From Lineus longissimus (Eukaryota > Nemertea > Pilidiophora > Heteronemertea > Lineidae): 64,000 nucleotides of DNA. Within the stretch, counting starts at the first letter, position 1. Every line of letters starts with the position of its first letter. The translations under genes were made by a program, and so were the position numbers. Below the pieces are notes generated by a model. It saw nothing but the letters and a program-made list of their open reading frames with translations. It ran no database searches and was not told the origin of the DNA. The stretch lies in assembly GCF_910592395.1 (NCBI RefSeq), contig NC_088310.1, positions 20,903,501 through 20,967,500 on the forward strand, written 5' to 3'. This document shows, piece by piece, positions 23,178-34,251 of this stretch.

Positions 23178-24608
23178 ATGGCACAAAATGGTAACTCGAC
23201 TCTTCTTGCGGATAAAGATGAAGGTTATGAATTCATGGAGTTCATCACCAACCTCCTCGCCAGGTACGCCTGGACAGTGGTCGTCACTATTGGCATCCCG
23301 GGGAATATTCTTTCAGTGCTGATAGCCACCAGGAAACGAAACAGAGGCCTGTCTCCTTGTATCTATATCATTGCAATGGGTCTTGTCGATACAGCGCTGC
23401 TACTACAGATGGCATGGTTCTATTCGTTGTTTAGCTCTGCGATTGGAAGGAAAGTTTTTCAACCAAGAGGCTTAGTATTTCAGTAGGTACTCTTTAGTTT
23501 GACATCAATTATTACAGTATGCTTAGTATGCTTTTAAACCTGTGGCAACAACTCATACATAAGAAAGATGACTTGATACTTTTGGCAGCTGCTGCATTCG
23601 CTGCCAATGTCAGAAGATGGCTTATAATATCATGTTGCAATAAGTAAGTAGAAGTAATATGCTTTTAAATTAGTGCATCAGTGTGTTTTCTCCGAGTATC
23701 CAGCATTGACAGTAGTTGACATATTATAGTACATTTGTCATATCATTTTGATGATCATTTCTGTTTTTAGTGGTGCAATCTACATGACGACGACATTTGG
23801 GATGCAGTCCGGTTTTTTTCAAGCAGCAATGTCAGTGGATCGTCTTCTCGCCGTAAGGTGGCCGATGGCTGCACCAAGAATCTGTAGTACAGCCCGAGCT
23901 AAGAAAATCGTCATCATCACATTTCTGACCATCGCTGTTATAAACCTCACCTCATTTCGTACACAAAAATATGTAATAGATACAAACACTGGTAAGTTGT
24001 CCTGTCTTTTGATTTCTTCTGTTACATTTGGGTAACAGATTTTTGCTCAGATAAGTCACAGATAGGAATAGAATCCTTTTGATCAATTTCCAACTTACCG
24101 GCAAACTTACAAACTCTGTTTACTTTCAGGGTTTGAGTTTCTTGTGGTGTCTGTAGGGAATGATGAGCGTCTCGAGGTATTGGTGAGGGGATTAGAGTTC
24201 TTCATTGGCACCGTAGTGCCATTTCTTATCATATTCATTTGTAACGTTCTCATCGTTATCAGCATCAGGAAGGCTTCAGAGAAACGTCGCCTCCTACAAT
24301 CAGGGCCAACTGAAGAAGTCAAGGACACACATTATCTAACCCGGATGTTGCTGATGATCAGCATTTCGTATGTTCTGACGTCACTTCCTTACCGATTGTA
24401 TCTATTCATGATGGAAATGCCGGGTGCTTCATATTACGATTTAAATAATCCTTACTGGAGACTTCGCTACACGTTGGAACTGGTAGTTGTGTACGACTTG
24501 TGGAGTTGTAATTATGCGGTCAACTTTTACCTTTATTGTCTTGGTGGTGGGAGACGATACAGAGACGATCTTAAACAGTTGTTTAAATGTAGAGGTAACC
24601 TGCAGTGA
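23178..24608 (+). CDS. R8: class A seven-transmembrane receptor
   Basis: Exons 23178-23482, 23771-23991 and 24130-24608 give 334 residues. The start MAQNGNSTLL matches paralogues; an in-frame ATG at 23145 would add 11 residues. The N-terminus has NST. TM1 is unusual (AWTVVVTIGIPGN) and TM2 reads AMGLVDTALL instead of GMAVVDTALL. Exon 2 joins as His-Gly (T at the exon start) and has TTTFGMQSGFFQ, then DRLLAVRWP. Exon 3 has TSLPYRLYLF and CNYAVNFYLYCLGGGRRYR, with Arg for Lys in the helix 8 motif. Introns are 288 and 138 bp. Confidence 0.88.
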
Positions 24609-25071
24609 TATATAGGGTTCATGAACGGCCTTGATAAGAACTGAGACGTTTAGATCGGCATAGTCACTTGAGGAATTAAACGCTGCATACATGCATTACA
24701 TCAATTAATACAGAAACGTATTTCAGGCGTAAGCTCTCATCATCTAGCCTACACGAAGGTGAAGTTTGTGACGCGCGAACACGTACTCATGGGCATGCAT
24801 AAATGTACCCAGTAGACTTTTGTGTACATGTAATAATAATATATAATGTAATCTTTAGTCTGGCGTACATTGCATCAACGGATCGCAAAGAGTATGTTTT
24901 CATGTGGCTTCAAAGGAAGGTATTTTCGTACCATCGATTAAATAGATATTTACTGGAGCTATAATTGGAGTTACTTCAGCCAAGTTCTAAATTCAGCAGG
25001 TTGGGGAAGAGTTTAAGACTTCGATTTGTGCAACAAGAAGAGACGAACCATTCTCAGTTGTACTGGTAACC
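24609..25071. other. Spacer R8-R9
   Basis: No gene seen apart from the R9 promoter motif at 24928-24966. Confidence 0.6.
24928..24968 (+). promoter_or_regulatory. R9 promoter: GTACCATCGATTAA element plus TATA-like box
   Basis: GTACCATCGATTAAAT at 24928 lies about 31 bp before GAGCTATAATTGG. The downstream AATTCAGCAGGTTG resembles the 5' leader of other genes in the array. Confidence 0.6.
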
Positions 25072-26405
25072 ATGGCACAACATAGCAACTTAAGTATCTT
25101 GATGAAAAATGATGAAGATGTGCAAGTAATGCTTTCAGCCCTTAATATATTTGGCTACGCCTGGATAGTTCCTGTTGTTTTCGGCATACCCGGGAATATT
25201 CTTTCGGTGCTGATAGCAACTCGGAAGCGAAATCGCGGCCTATCTCCTAGCATCTACATCATAGGTATGGCTGTTGTTGATGCGGCACTGCTCGTACAAG
25301 TTTCTTGGTTTCATCCCGTTTTTCAATCGGGAAAGGAATTGAAAACAAGACGTTTAGTATTCCAGTAGGTATTGGTTGGATTATCAATCAAAAATGAGTC
25401 TGTTCACCAACATTGTAAATAATATCTTTAAAAGCATATGTCTGATTGGCCGACCCGTGTAAGAAAAATATTGGATGCTGGGAATTAAAAAGTAAGCATC
25501 AACTTTTGTAGTATCTTTTTGGTTTAATATTTTATCTTACTAGGGGTGTGATCTACATGATGACAACATTCGGGATGCAGTCTGGGTTCTTCCAAGCAGC
25601 AATGTCCGTTGATCGTCTACTCGCCGTTAGGTGGCCAATGTCAGCACCGAGATTCTGTAGTCCTGCCAGAGCTAGGAAGATCGTTATTGTTACATTTCTG
25701 GTTATAGCTATTCTAAATCTGCACACATTCTTTACACAGGAGTATGTGCTGGATCCAAACACAGGTAGAGTACTAGTAGATTATTCGACAATTAGCCAAG
25801 CTCATTGTAAAACTATGTAGAACGTTTAAGGTCAGAGGTTTTCTCCTCTTTGTAACAAATATGACAAGACTGCCAATATCGTGGGGAGAGAAATTGACGT
25901 CTACTCCTTTCTGATTTTAGGAGCAGAGTTTTTAGTGGTTTCTGTAAGAAACGACAGGCGTCTCGAACTTTTGGTGAGAGGTCTCGAATTTTCCATTGGA
26001 ACGATTATGCCTTTTCTAGTCATATTCGTCTGTAACGTCCAAATCATCATCAGCATCCGGCAGGCATCAAAGTCACGTCGTCTACTAACATGTAGATCTG
26101 GGACAACGGAAGAGGTCAAGGACACACATTATATGACAAGAATGTTGCTGATGATCAGTACAGCGTATATTTTGACGTCACTTCCCTACCGATTGTATCT
26201 GTTTATGATGGAAATGCCGGGTGTTGCCACTTATTATAACCTAGAAGAGCCGTACTGGAACCTTCGCTATACTTTGGAGTTGATAGCTGTTTACGACATA
26301 TGGACCTGTAATTATGCTGTTAACTTTTACCTTTATTGTCTGGGCGGAGGCAAACGATACAGGCAGGATCTCAAGCAATTGTTTAAACGTCAAACCAAAC
26401 AGTAA
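25072..26405 (+). CDS. R9: class A seven-transmembrane receptor
   Basis: Exons 25072-25364, 25544-25764 and 25921-26405 give 332 residues. The start is MAQHSNLSILM, with NLS as a possible glycosylation site. ICL1 reads RKRNRGLSPS, with Ser where nearly all paralogues have Cys, and TM2 is GMAVVDAALL. Exon 2 has DRLLAVRWPMSAPRFCS. Exon 3 has SIGTIMPFLVIFVCN, an ICL3 with two extra residues (LLTCRSGTTEEVKD), LPYRLYLF and CNYAVNFYLYCLGGGKRYR. Introns are 179 and 156 bp. The conserved promoter element lies about 140 bp upstream of the ATG. Confidence 0.88.
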
Positions 26406-26992
26406 CATCCAATGTAATGTTCTACGAGGAGTGTAATGTGAAAAACTGTCCGGGATCAGCTGTTGAGGGAAATTCTGATGATTACATAGAAATCATATTC
26501 TACGTTAACCTGTTATACAATGGCTGATTTAACATTTTGACGTTTAAAAATCGAAAAATCGAAAAAAAGAAAAGACATCTGATAGCAGACAAAACTACAA
26601 TAGTGTTGCACCTCTCTGTTAAGGACACACTTGGAACTCACAAGTGCTGTTTTTCAGTAAGAGGCGCCCTGATTAGAGAGGTCAAATTCAATGGTAACTA
26701 CCAATTTGGGATAGAACGTGATGTCCTTGATAGGATGGGTGTCCTTAATAATGAGGTATCCACTGAGCAGGTAGGTTCCACTTAATGCTTAGATATCTGA
26801 GATACACTCCCTAAACGTGCTATAACGCACACAAATATGATTTTGTTTTGATTGCAAGTATATATTTTTGTACCGTTGATCAAATTAATGTCCTTGAAAC
26901 TATTCATAGAGTTTATACAAGAGCCAAATTATTTATAAAGCAGACTTGAAAATAGCATCGATGAAGTTGCATTAGAAGTTGTAGTGGCTACC
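26406..26992. other. Spacer R9-R10
   Basis: An 82-residue ORF (26537-26785) overlaps short degenerate repeats built around GTGTCCTTRATA (about 26720-26760). These look like non-coding minisatellite-type sequence, not a gene. The R10 promoter lies at the right end. Confidence 0.55.
26870..26920 (+). promoter_or_regulatory. R10 promoter: GTACCGTTGATCAAAT element
   Basis: GTACCGTTGATCAAAT at 26870 is followed about 42 bp later by GTTTATACAA, a weak TATA candidate, and then by GCAGACTTGAAAATAG, shared with the R13 leader. Confidence 0.55.
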
Positions 26993-28432
26993 ATGGCACA
27001 TGCTAGCAATGCAACTGGCCTTTCGAACCACGATAAAAATATTGAAATTATGCTAGCAGCCCTCAAAATAATTCGCTATGGCTGGATAATTCCTGTTGCG
27101 TTTGGCATACCCGGGAATATTCTTTCGTTGCTGATAGCGACCAGGAAACGAAATCGCGGCCTATCCCCTTGCATCTATATCATTGGCATGGCTGTTGTTG
27201 ATACTGCACTGCTGGGACAAATTGCTTGGTTTCATGGTATATTTCTGTCTGAGATAGTAGAAATAAAGAGGAGAGACCTAATATTCAAGTAAGTATTGGG
27301 AGATGTTAGTTATCAGCGGAAAAGAAATGGCTCTTTTAGCAATATTGCTTTTTGTCGTGAAAAAAATCATAAGCTTGAAAGGATAATGGATATCCACTCA
27401 GATTCTATATTATTATTTCTGCCTCGAAAACTAATTGATTGAGAAAATTTCACTGTACAAATTAGGGCCGAATAGAGTTGGCCTAGGCCTCGGACTATAT
27501 CTATTAATTTTCACAGTACTTGTTTTTTTTTTTTTGGCGTAATAGTTTTTCATTTCCAGAGGTGTGGTCTACATGATGACAACTTTTGGGATGCAATCTG
27601 GTTTCTTCCAAGCAGCGATGTCTATGGATCGCCTGCTGGTCGTGAGGTGGCCGATGGCTTCACTACGCCTCTGTAGTACAGCCAGAGCTAAGAAGATCGT
27701 TACCATAATATTTCTGGTTCTCGCCATTCTAAATCTGCACACGTTCTATATACAGAAATATACGAGGGACCCTAAAACAGGTAAAGTTCTTCTGTTGGTC
27801 CTCAGAGTAACTGCTCATCACCTTGTTTGACTTCAAATGTATAGTATTCAAGTTCTGTTGTATCTTAAGAGACGAAAACCATTTTGTGCCCGTTGCTCTT
27901 GTTATTCTGATGTTGTGATGTTTAAATATCCCTTTCAGGAGCCGAGTTTCTGATGGTATCAGTAGGAAACGACCGGCGTCTAGAACTTTTGGTGAGAGGG
28001 TTAGAATTTTCTATAGGTACTGTCTTGCCCTTTCTCGTCATATTCATCTGTAACGTGTTCATCATTATCAGCATCAGGAAGGCGGCAGAGAAACGTCATC
28101 AGCTTAGTTCTGGCGCTAGTGAAGAGGTCAAGGACACGCGATATCTGACCAGGATGTTGCTGATGATCAGTGCCGCGTATATTCTAACTTCGGTTCCTTA
28201 CCGACTGTATATATTTACCATGGACATGCCGGATGTTTCATCTTACGACCTCGACGAACCATACTGGAGACTACGCTACACCGTGGAGTTGATATCTGTT
28301 TATGACATGTGGATTTGTAACTATGCTGTCAACTTCTACCTTTATTGTCTGGGCGGAGGCAAAAGATATAGGGACGATCTGAAGCAATTGTTTAAATGCC
28401 AAAGCTTACAACGAAAAGGGGGTTTCTCCTAG
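26993..28432 (+). CDS. R10: class A seven-transmembrane receptor
   Basis: Exons 26993-27288, 27560-27780 and 27939-28432 give 336 residues. MAHASNATGL carries one NAT site. TM1 reads GWIIPVAFGIPGN and TM2 GMAVVDTALL. TM3 has SMDRLLVVRWPMASLRL, so the residue before DRL and the segment after it differ from the consensus (SVDRLLAVRWPMAAPRL). Exon 3 has TSVPYRLYIF and CNYAVNFYLYCLGGGKRYR, with a longer basic tail (FKCQSLQRKGGFS). Intron 1 holds a poly-T tract near 27522. It may be a more diverged functional member; nothing in it suggests decay. Confidence 0.87.
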
Positions 28433-28565
28433 TGGTCTAATTTGAACAGCTGTTGAAATCTTCTGATTACTCTAAAGTGAAATAAAGCTTTCATCATCAC
28501 TTTCTCTCATGATAATGACCTAAAGTCATGTTCAAAATAAAAAAATTAGTTCTCGTTAGGAGATT

Positions 28566-28612
28566 GTACGATACGTGACAATGCATTACGATACTCTGGA
28601 ACCTATAAATGG
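28566..28612 (+). promoter_or_regulatory. R11 promoter with TATA box
   Basis: CCTATAAATGGAAATGCAAGCAAG at 28602 matches the core promoter of R13 and R12. The upstream element is degenerate (GTACGATACGTG at 28566). Confidence 0.5.
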
Positions 28613-28707
28613 AAATGCAAGCAAGTTATTTCTGAAGCAAACTTGAAATACAATAATATCGATTACTTCTGTCAACAACAAGAGTTGCATTCAAAAAAGT
28701 GGTTACC

Positions 28708-30316
28708 ATGACACATGGCATCACATCAACTCGCCCTTTCGATCAGGATGAAGATGTCGAAGTCATTCTGTCAGCTCTCACCATACTTGGTTACGCCTGG
28801 ATAGTTCCTGTCGTTTTTGGCATACCAGGGAATATTCTGACAGTGCTGATTGCAACAAGGAAGCGAAATCGCGGTCTATCCCCATGTATTTACATCATTG
28901 GTATGGCTGTTGTTGATACCGCCTTGCTCGTACAGGTTGCTTGGTTTCATCCAGTCTTTCAATCCGAGATGGAAATAAAGAGAAGAGGCTTCGTATTCCA
29001 GTAGGTATTGGTAGAGGTTTTATCATTAACTAAAATAAAGTATGTGGTATGAATGCGTAGCCACTTAGTATACTTGCTATAATTATTTGAAAGTATTGGC
29101 TGATGCGCACCACTTCATATTTGAGTGATTCTGTTGGATACGCTGATTGGCTATATTGACCTTAATTGCTGTGATACATCACAGGGGTAGAAACACGTTT
29201 TTGTGTATCCAAAAGCTGAGTTCTGAACGATATGTTACGGGCACCTTGGTGCTTTATCGTTATAGATATGACTGTATTGCCCTTTGTAGAAAATTACTCC
29301 AGTACCGCTTTTCGATCTGATATAGGGGTGCGATCTACATGATGACTACATTCGGAATGCAGTCCGGCTTCTTTCAAGCAGCAATGTCAGTTGATCGCCT
29401 GCTGGCTGTAAGGTGGCCAATGACTGCAAGAAGAGTGTGTAGTACAGCCAGAGCTAAGACGATCGTCTTCGTTACATTCACGGTTATAGGAATTGTCAAT
29501 CTGCACACCTTCTATACTCAGACGTATGTTAGGGTTCCAAACACAGGTAAAACGTAGGTCTTTAGTTCTTTTTAGTCCTTTTTATCACAAAGCTTCTTTA
29601 ACTTTCGATGTCTCCTCATATTTGGCCTAAAGTATTTCATTACGTCTCCCTTAAAGCCCCCCCCCCTCCCAAAACGCCCATGATGAGTTCCCCTCTCATC
29701 TAAAGCTTGTGATGTAACAATGACTTTGGTTACATCAGGTCAAACGTTTTTCTGGTGAAGCAGTGCTAGGTCCAGAGTTAATCTTTAATATTTGATACAA
29801 GGGTCCGCAAGCAATTGAACATACCTTTTTCCATTTTCAGGAGCTGAGTTTCTTGTGCTGTCTGTAGGAAAGGACACGCAGCTAGAGTTTTTAGTACGAG
29901 GACTCGAATTCTCAATCGGGACTATCATGCCCTTTCTTGTCATATTCATCTGCAACATCCTCATCATTATAAGCATCAGGCAGGCGTCAAAATCACGTCG
30001 TCTGCTTAGATCTGGGGCAACTGAAGAGTTCAAGGATACACATTATCTGACCCGGATGTTGCTGATGATCAGCGCGTCTTATATTTTGACGTCACTTCCC
30101 TACCGATTATATCTGTTTATGATGGAAATGCCGGGTGTTGCTTCTAATTACAACCTGGATGATCTCTACTGGAGACTGCGCTATACTTTGGAGCTAGTCG
30201 TAGTTTATGATATATGGTGTTGTAATTATGCTGTCAACTTTTACCTTTATTGTCTTGGAGGTGGCAAGCGTTACAGGGATGACCTAAAGCAATTATTTTC
30301 AGGAAAGGCACACTAA
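28708..30316 (+). CDS. R11: class A seven-transmembrane receptor
   Basis: Exons 28708-29000, 29326-29546 and 29841-30316 give 329 residues. The N-terminus MTHGITSTRPFDQDEDVEV has no NxS/T site, unlike most paralogues. TM1 has GIPGNILTVL, ICL1 RKRNRGLSPC. TM3 has DRLLAVRWPMTARRVCS. Exon 3 has LPYRLYLF and CNYAVNFYLYCLGGGKRYR, and a short tail (FSGKAH) without the cysteine seen in R5 and R6. Introns are 325 and 294 bp. A poly-C tract lies in intron 2 near 29660. Confidence 0.88.
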
Positions 30317-30440
30317 CTTGATCTCTGTGACCATGTTTAGAATACGCCAAAGGCGAACGCGTGTACATGTTTAACGTTTACAACAGTCTATGTAACCGTG
30401 GGACAGTATTTTTCTTTTTCACTATTGGGGGAGGGGGAAC

Positions 30441-30554
30441 ATCATTGGTATGGCTGTGGTTGATAATGCACTAAGCTTACTGATTGCTTGGTTTAACTCA
30501 CTTTTTGTGTCTGATATTCAAAAGACGATTTCAACCAAGGGGTTTGATATTCTG
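30441..30554 (+). pseudogene. P4: relic of a receptor exon 1 (TM2 part)
   Basis: Translation gives IIGMAVVDNALSLLIAWFN and continues LFVSDIQKTISTKG, ending at a GTAAGT donor. This is clearly the second half of exon 1 of the family. TM1 and the start are missing, replaced by a G-rich stretch, and no exon 2 or 3 follows. It most resembles R7, R12 and R8 exon 1 ends (SLF, then a basic segment). A decayed gene copy. Confidence 0.8.
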
Positions 30555-30609
30555 GTAAGTAAACATGATCATCGAGTCTTCGTCTTCCTCTCAATATTTT
30601 CATAAACCT

Positions 30610-30840
30610 CGCCAGTGAATGAGGTTTCAATGAAAAAGAAAACCTCAACTTTGAATGAGGTTTCCATGAAAAGCTGGCTAGTGATTGAAATGTTATAAAA
30701 ATATCGTCTGTTATTGGTCGAGGGTTTCAATGAAAACCTCTCCTGTGTGTGAGGTTTTTTAAAACGTCAATCACAGTCCAAAGTTACCATTACGGTAACG
30801 GTAACATTGCCTATGAATGATGTTTCCATCAAAATTGCTA
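30610..30840 (+). repeat. Cluster of AATGAGGTTTCNATGAAAA repeats
   Basis: Four imperfect copies of GAATGAGGTTTCNATGAAAA or close variants start near 30618, 30644, 30723 and 30815, with inverted pieces (AAAACCTC) between them. Non-coding; the origin is unknown. Confidence 0.6.
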
Positions 30841-31036
30841 CTCCTCAATAAACAGTGAAAATATCGGCCTAAAGATACGTCTGTCGACAATGTTTCCTCG
30901 GGTTGACATTTCCATCTGCCACCCGACATGAAGGGCATAATTTTTCTAATGTCACAGATAGTAGGATTATCTGTCTCCTGGCTCTTTTCGCGAAGGTAAA
31001 TATACTTTGGTGTTGATTCCCGAGGATTTCTATTTT

Positions 31037-31071
31037 GTACCACCGATTAGATATCATTGGTGCTATATATG
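31037..31071 (+). promoter_or_regulatory. R12 promoter: GTACCACCGATTAG element plus TATA box
   Basis: GTACCACCGATTAG at 31037 lies 26 bp before CTATATATGG at 31063, followed by ATGCAAGCA as in R11. Confidence 0.6.
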
Positions 31072-31170
31072 GATATGCAAGCACCAAGATATAAATTCAA
31101 CACATCTGGGATTTAAAGTATCGATAGCGCCTGTACACGGCAACGTGCAAAAGAAGACGGAATTGTCCCC

Positions 31171-32514
31171 ATGGCTCAAGCTAAAAACTCCACTCTCCTT
31201 TTGGAAGACGATGCAGATTTTGATATCATACTATCAGCGATGAACATACTTGGCTATGCCTGGATTGTTCCTGTTGCTCTTGGTATACCAGGGAACGTTC
31301 TTTCAGTGCTGATCGCAATACGAAAGCGAAACCGCGGTCTGTCTCCTTGCATCTATATCATTGGAATGGCCGTTGTTGATACTGCACTGCTTGTTCAAGT
31401 TGCTTGGTTTTATACGTTGTTTAGCTCTGAGATAGGAAGGAAGATTTTTCAGCCAAGAGACGTAATATTCAAGTAAGTATTCACTTAATCATTTTGAGTA
31501 AATAGAGCATACTGAGCATATTTTTACATCTTGACACCAGGTTGCATTATAACACATCTTTTTCATTCAAAGGGGGGCGATCTATATGATGACGACATTT
31601 GGGATGCAGTCTGGATTCTTCCAAGCAGCAATGTCCATAGATCGTCTACTCGCCGTCAGGTGGCCGATGGCTGCATCAAGAATTTGCAGCGTGTCCAGGG
31701 CTAGGAAGATCGTCATCGTTACATTTGTGATGGTAACGACTTTAAATATTCACGCATTCTACACGAGGGAATATGTACTGGATCCAGAGACCGGTAATGT
31801 TGCTTGTTCCGTTCGCGTTTTTTCTAAGTTCTATTACGTGAGGATTCTTGTAAGTTGCAATTGATGAGAAAAATTTATTTTGCTTGGCAACATCCTGACT
31901 CTCATGTTCTAATACGCCCTTAAAATGTGGAGTGAAATTGACATGTAAAAAACTTGGTGGTCAGGATTCTGTTACAGATGTTTACTTCACATCACCATGT
32001 CACTTCATTGACGTAAATCCTTTTTTCAGGGTCTGAAATCCTTGTGGTATCTGTAGGAAATGACAGACGACTGGAACTTTTGGTGACTGGGCTCGAGTTT
32101 TTCATTGGCACACTCATGCCCTTTCTTATCATATTCATCTGCAACGTCCTCATTATTGTCAGCATCAGGCAGGCATCTGAGAAACGTCGCCTCCTGAGAT
32201 CTGGCACAACTGAAGAGGTCAAACACCAGCAATATTTGACCCGGATGTTGCTGATGATCAGCGCGTCTTATATTTTGACGTCACTTCCCTACCGATTGTA
32301 TGTGTTTATGATGGAAATACCGGGTATAACTTCAAATCTCGATAATCCCTACTGGAGACTGCGCTTCACGCTCGTGTTGATAGTCATATATGACGTGTGG
32401 ACTTGTAATTATGCTGTTAACTTTTACCTTTATTGTCTTGGCGGAGGCAAACGATATCGGGATGATCTAAAGGAATTATTCAAAAGTACACGATTACGTG
32501 GGTGCCATCGTTAA
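31171..32514 (+). CDS. R12: class A seven-transmembrane receptor
   Basis: Exons 31171-31472, 31573-31793 and 32030-32514 give 335 residues. MAQAKNSTLLLEDDADFDI carries one NST site. TM1 has LGIPGNVLSVL and ICL1 RKRNRGLSPC. Exon 2 has SIDRLLAVRWPMAASRICS, with Ile before DRL. Exon 3 starts GSEILVVSVGNDRRLELL. ICL3 has an altered segment (EEVKHQQYLTRM instead of EEVKDTHYLTRM). TM6 is LPYRLYVF and TM7 CNYAVNFYLYCLGGGKRYR, with a basic tail ending LRGCHR. Intron 1 is only 100 bp. Confidence 0.88.
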
Positions 32515-32575
32515 ACTCATCATTCGAACATAGGAAAAGAGGTAAATCGCATTCCGTTATCGTATGCACATAAAT

Positions 32576-32640
32576 GTACCATCGTGTTGATCACATTCAA
32601 ATTTATCACCATGATCAAATATCTTTGGAGCTATAAATGG
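32576..32640 (+). promoter_or_regulatory. R13 promoter with TATA box CTATAAATGG
   Basis: GTACCATCGTGTTGATCAC at 32576 and a nearer CCATGATCAAAT at 32609 precede GGAGCTATAAATGG (TATA at 32631). The leader AATTCAGCGAGCTTGAAAA is shared with P5 and R10. In-frame ATGs at 32637 and 32642 lie in the leader; the initiator used is probably 32739. Confidence 0.6.
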
Positions 32641-32738
32641 CGATGCAACATTACATTCAAGTTGTCAATTCAGCGAGCTTGAAAATAGTCTTGCTTGCGT
32701 CTGTGCAACAACAACATGTGTTAGAAGCATTAGCCACC

Positions 32739-34251
32739 ATGGCACATTATAGAAATTCAACTCTCCTGTTGGAAAGCGATGAAGATGTTGAAGTCCTGAT
32801 ATCAGCGTTGAGGATACTTGGTTACGCGTGGATAGTTCCTGTCATTTTTGGTGTACCAGGGAATGTTCTTTCGGTGTTAATAGCGACGAGGAAACGAAAC
32901 CGCGGCCTATCCCCTTGCATCTATATCATTGCAATGGGTGTCGTCGATACCGCATTGCTGGTACAAGTTGCTTGGTTTCATCCAGTCTTTCAGTCAGGAA
33001 TAGAGATAGGGACAAGAGGCTCAGTATTCCAGTAGGTAGACAAATGAGAAGGGTCACATAAGTTACTTCCGGAAGTTGTTGTGTCCGCGGAAGGGGCACT
33101 CGATGATTTCCAGCTGATTTGAAATCTCGTGCATGCTTGATTTATATCATGATTGACCAACAGATTAATGGTTTACAATCAGGCATTAATGGTGCACACT
33201 TTTCATTTCCAGTGGCGTGATCTACATGATGACAACATTTGGGATGCAGTCTGGGTTCTTTCAAGCAGCGATGTCTGTAGATCGTCTACTCGCCGTTAGG
33301 TGGCCAATGGCCGCACCGAGACTCTGTAGTGTGCCCAGAGCTAAGATGATCGTCGTCACTGCATTTCTGACCGTTGCAATTGTAAATCTCCACCTATTCT
33401 ATACGAGGAGGTATGAACTGGATCCAATGACAGGTAAACTGTACTGTAGGATGATGTATGTTTTAGCAGCCTCCTTTAATGTGCATTCGTGTCTGCTGCA
33501 TTATGGGCGTTTTGCGGTCCGTACGAACGACGAAGTAAAAGGTCTGTGGTTCCCGGAAAACTAATGAACAAAACCAATAATTGATTTATATTCCTAAAAA
33601 CCTACGGGGAAGTGAAGTGAATTTGCATTGACTTACAATAGTTTCAGAAGTATCTTAAAAGTCCGCCTGAAAAAGAAAAAAACAGTTACTTTTGAATATC
33701 CATGTCCCGTTCTTCATATGAAGGGAGACATGACCCTCAATTGTTTTAATTCTTTTTTTCCAGGGACTGAGGTTGTTGTGCTATCTGTAGGAAACGATTT
33801 GCGTCTGGAACTTCTGATCACAGGACTCGAGTTTTTCATTGGCACCCTATCGCCTTTTCTTATCATATTCATCTGCAACGTCCTCATCATCATCAGCATC
33901 AGGCAGGCATTAGAGAAACGTCGTTTGCTGAGATCTGGGATCAGTAAACAGGTCAAGGATACGCATTATCTGACCCGGATGTTGTTGATGATCAGTGTCT
34001 CGTATATTGTGACGTCACTTCCTTACCGTTTGTATTCAATGATGATGGAAATGCCGGGTGTTGCTCGTAATTTTGAAAATAATCCCAGCTATATATTTCG
34101 CTATACGTTCTGGTTGATAGTTGTGTATGATATATGGTGTTGTAATTATGCTGTTAACTTTTACCTTTATTGTCTAGGTGGAGGTAAAAGATACAGGGAC
34201 GATCTGAGGGAATTATTTACTTGTATACGATTTCGTAGGGACCAGCGTTAA
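32739..34251 (+). CDS. R13: class A seven-transmembrane receptor, diverged TM7 entry
   Basis: Exons 32739-33031, 33213-33433 and 33764-34251 give 333 residues. The ATG sits in a strong context (GCCACCATGG); MAHYRNSTLLL has one NST site. TM1 has FGVPGNVLSVL, TM2 AMGVVDTALL. Exon 2 has DRLLAVRWPMAAPRLCSVPRAK. Exon 3 has LSPFLIIFICN in TM5, LPYRLYSM in TM6, and an ECL3/TM7 entry (SYIFRYTFWLIVVYD) that has lost the YWNLRYTLEL consensus. NYAVNFYLYCLGGGKRYR is kept. The tail is basic (FTCIRFRRDQR). An upstream in-frame ATG (32637) would add 34 residues but overlaps the TATA region. Confidence 0.87.

Larger units (their letters stand above)
30317..31170. other. Spacer R11-R12
   Basis: Contains the P4 exon 1 relic (30441-30554), a cluster of short repeats (30610-30840) and the R12 promoter (31037). 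No intact gene. Confidence 0.65.

Noticed and set aside
26537-26785. 82-residue ORF between R9 and R10
   Set aside because: No domain or splice context; it overlaps short degenerate GTGTCC repeats.
32637-32738. Upstream ATG of R13 giving an N-terminal extension
   Set aside because: It overlaps the TATA/leader region. The ATG at 32739 has a full Kozak context and matches the MAH/MAQ starts of paralogues.
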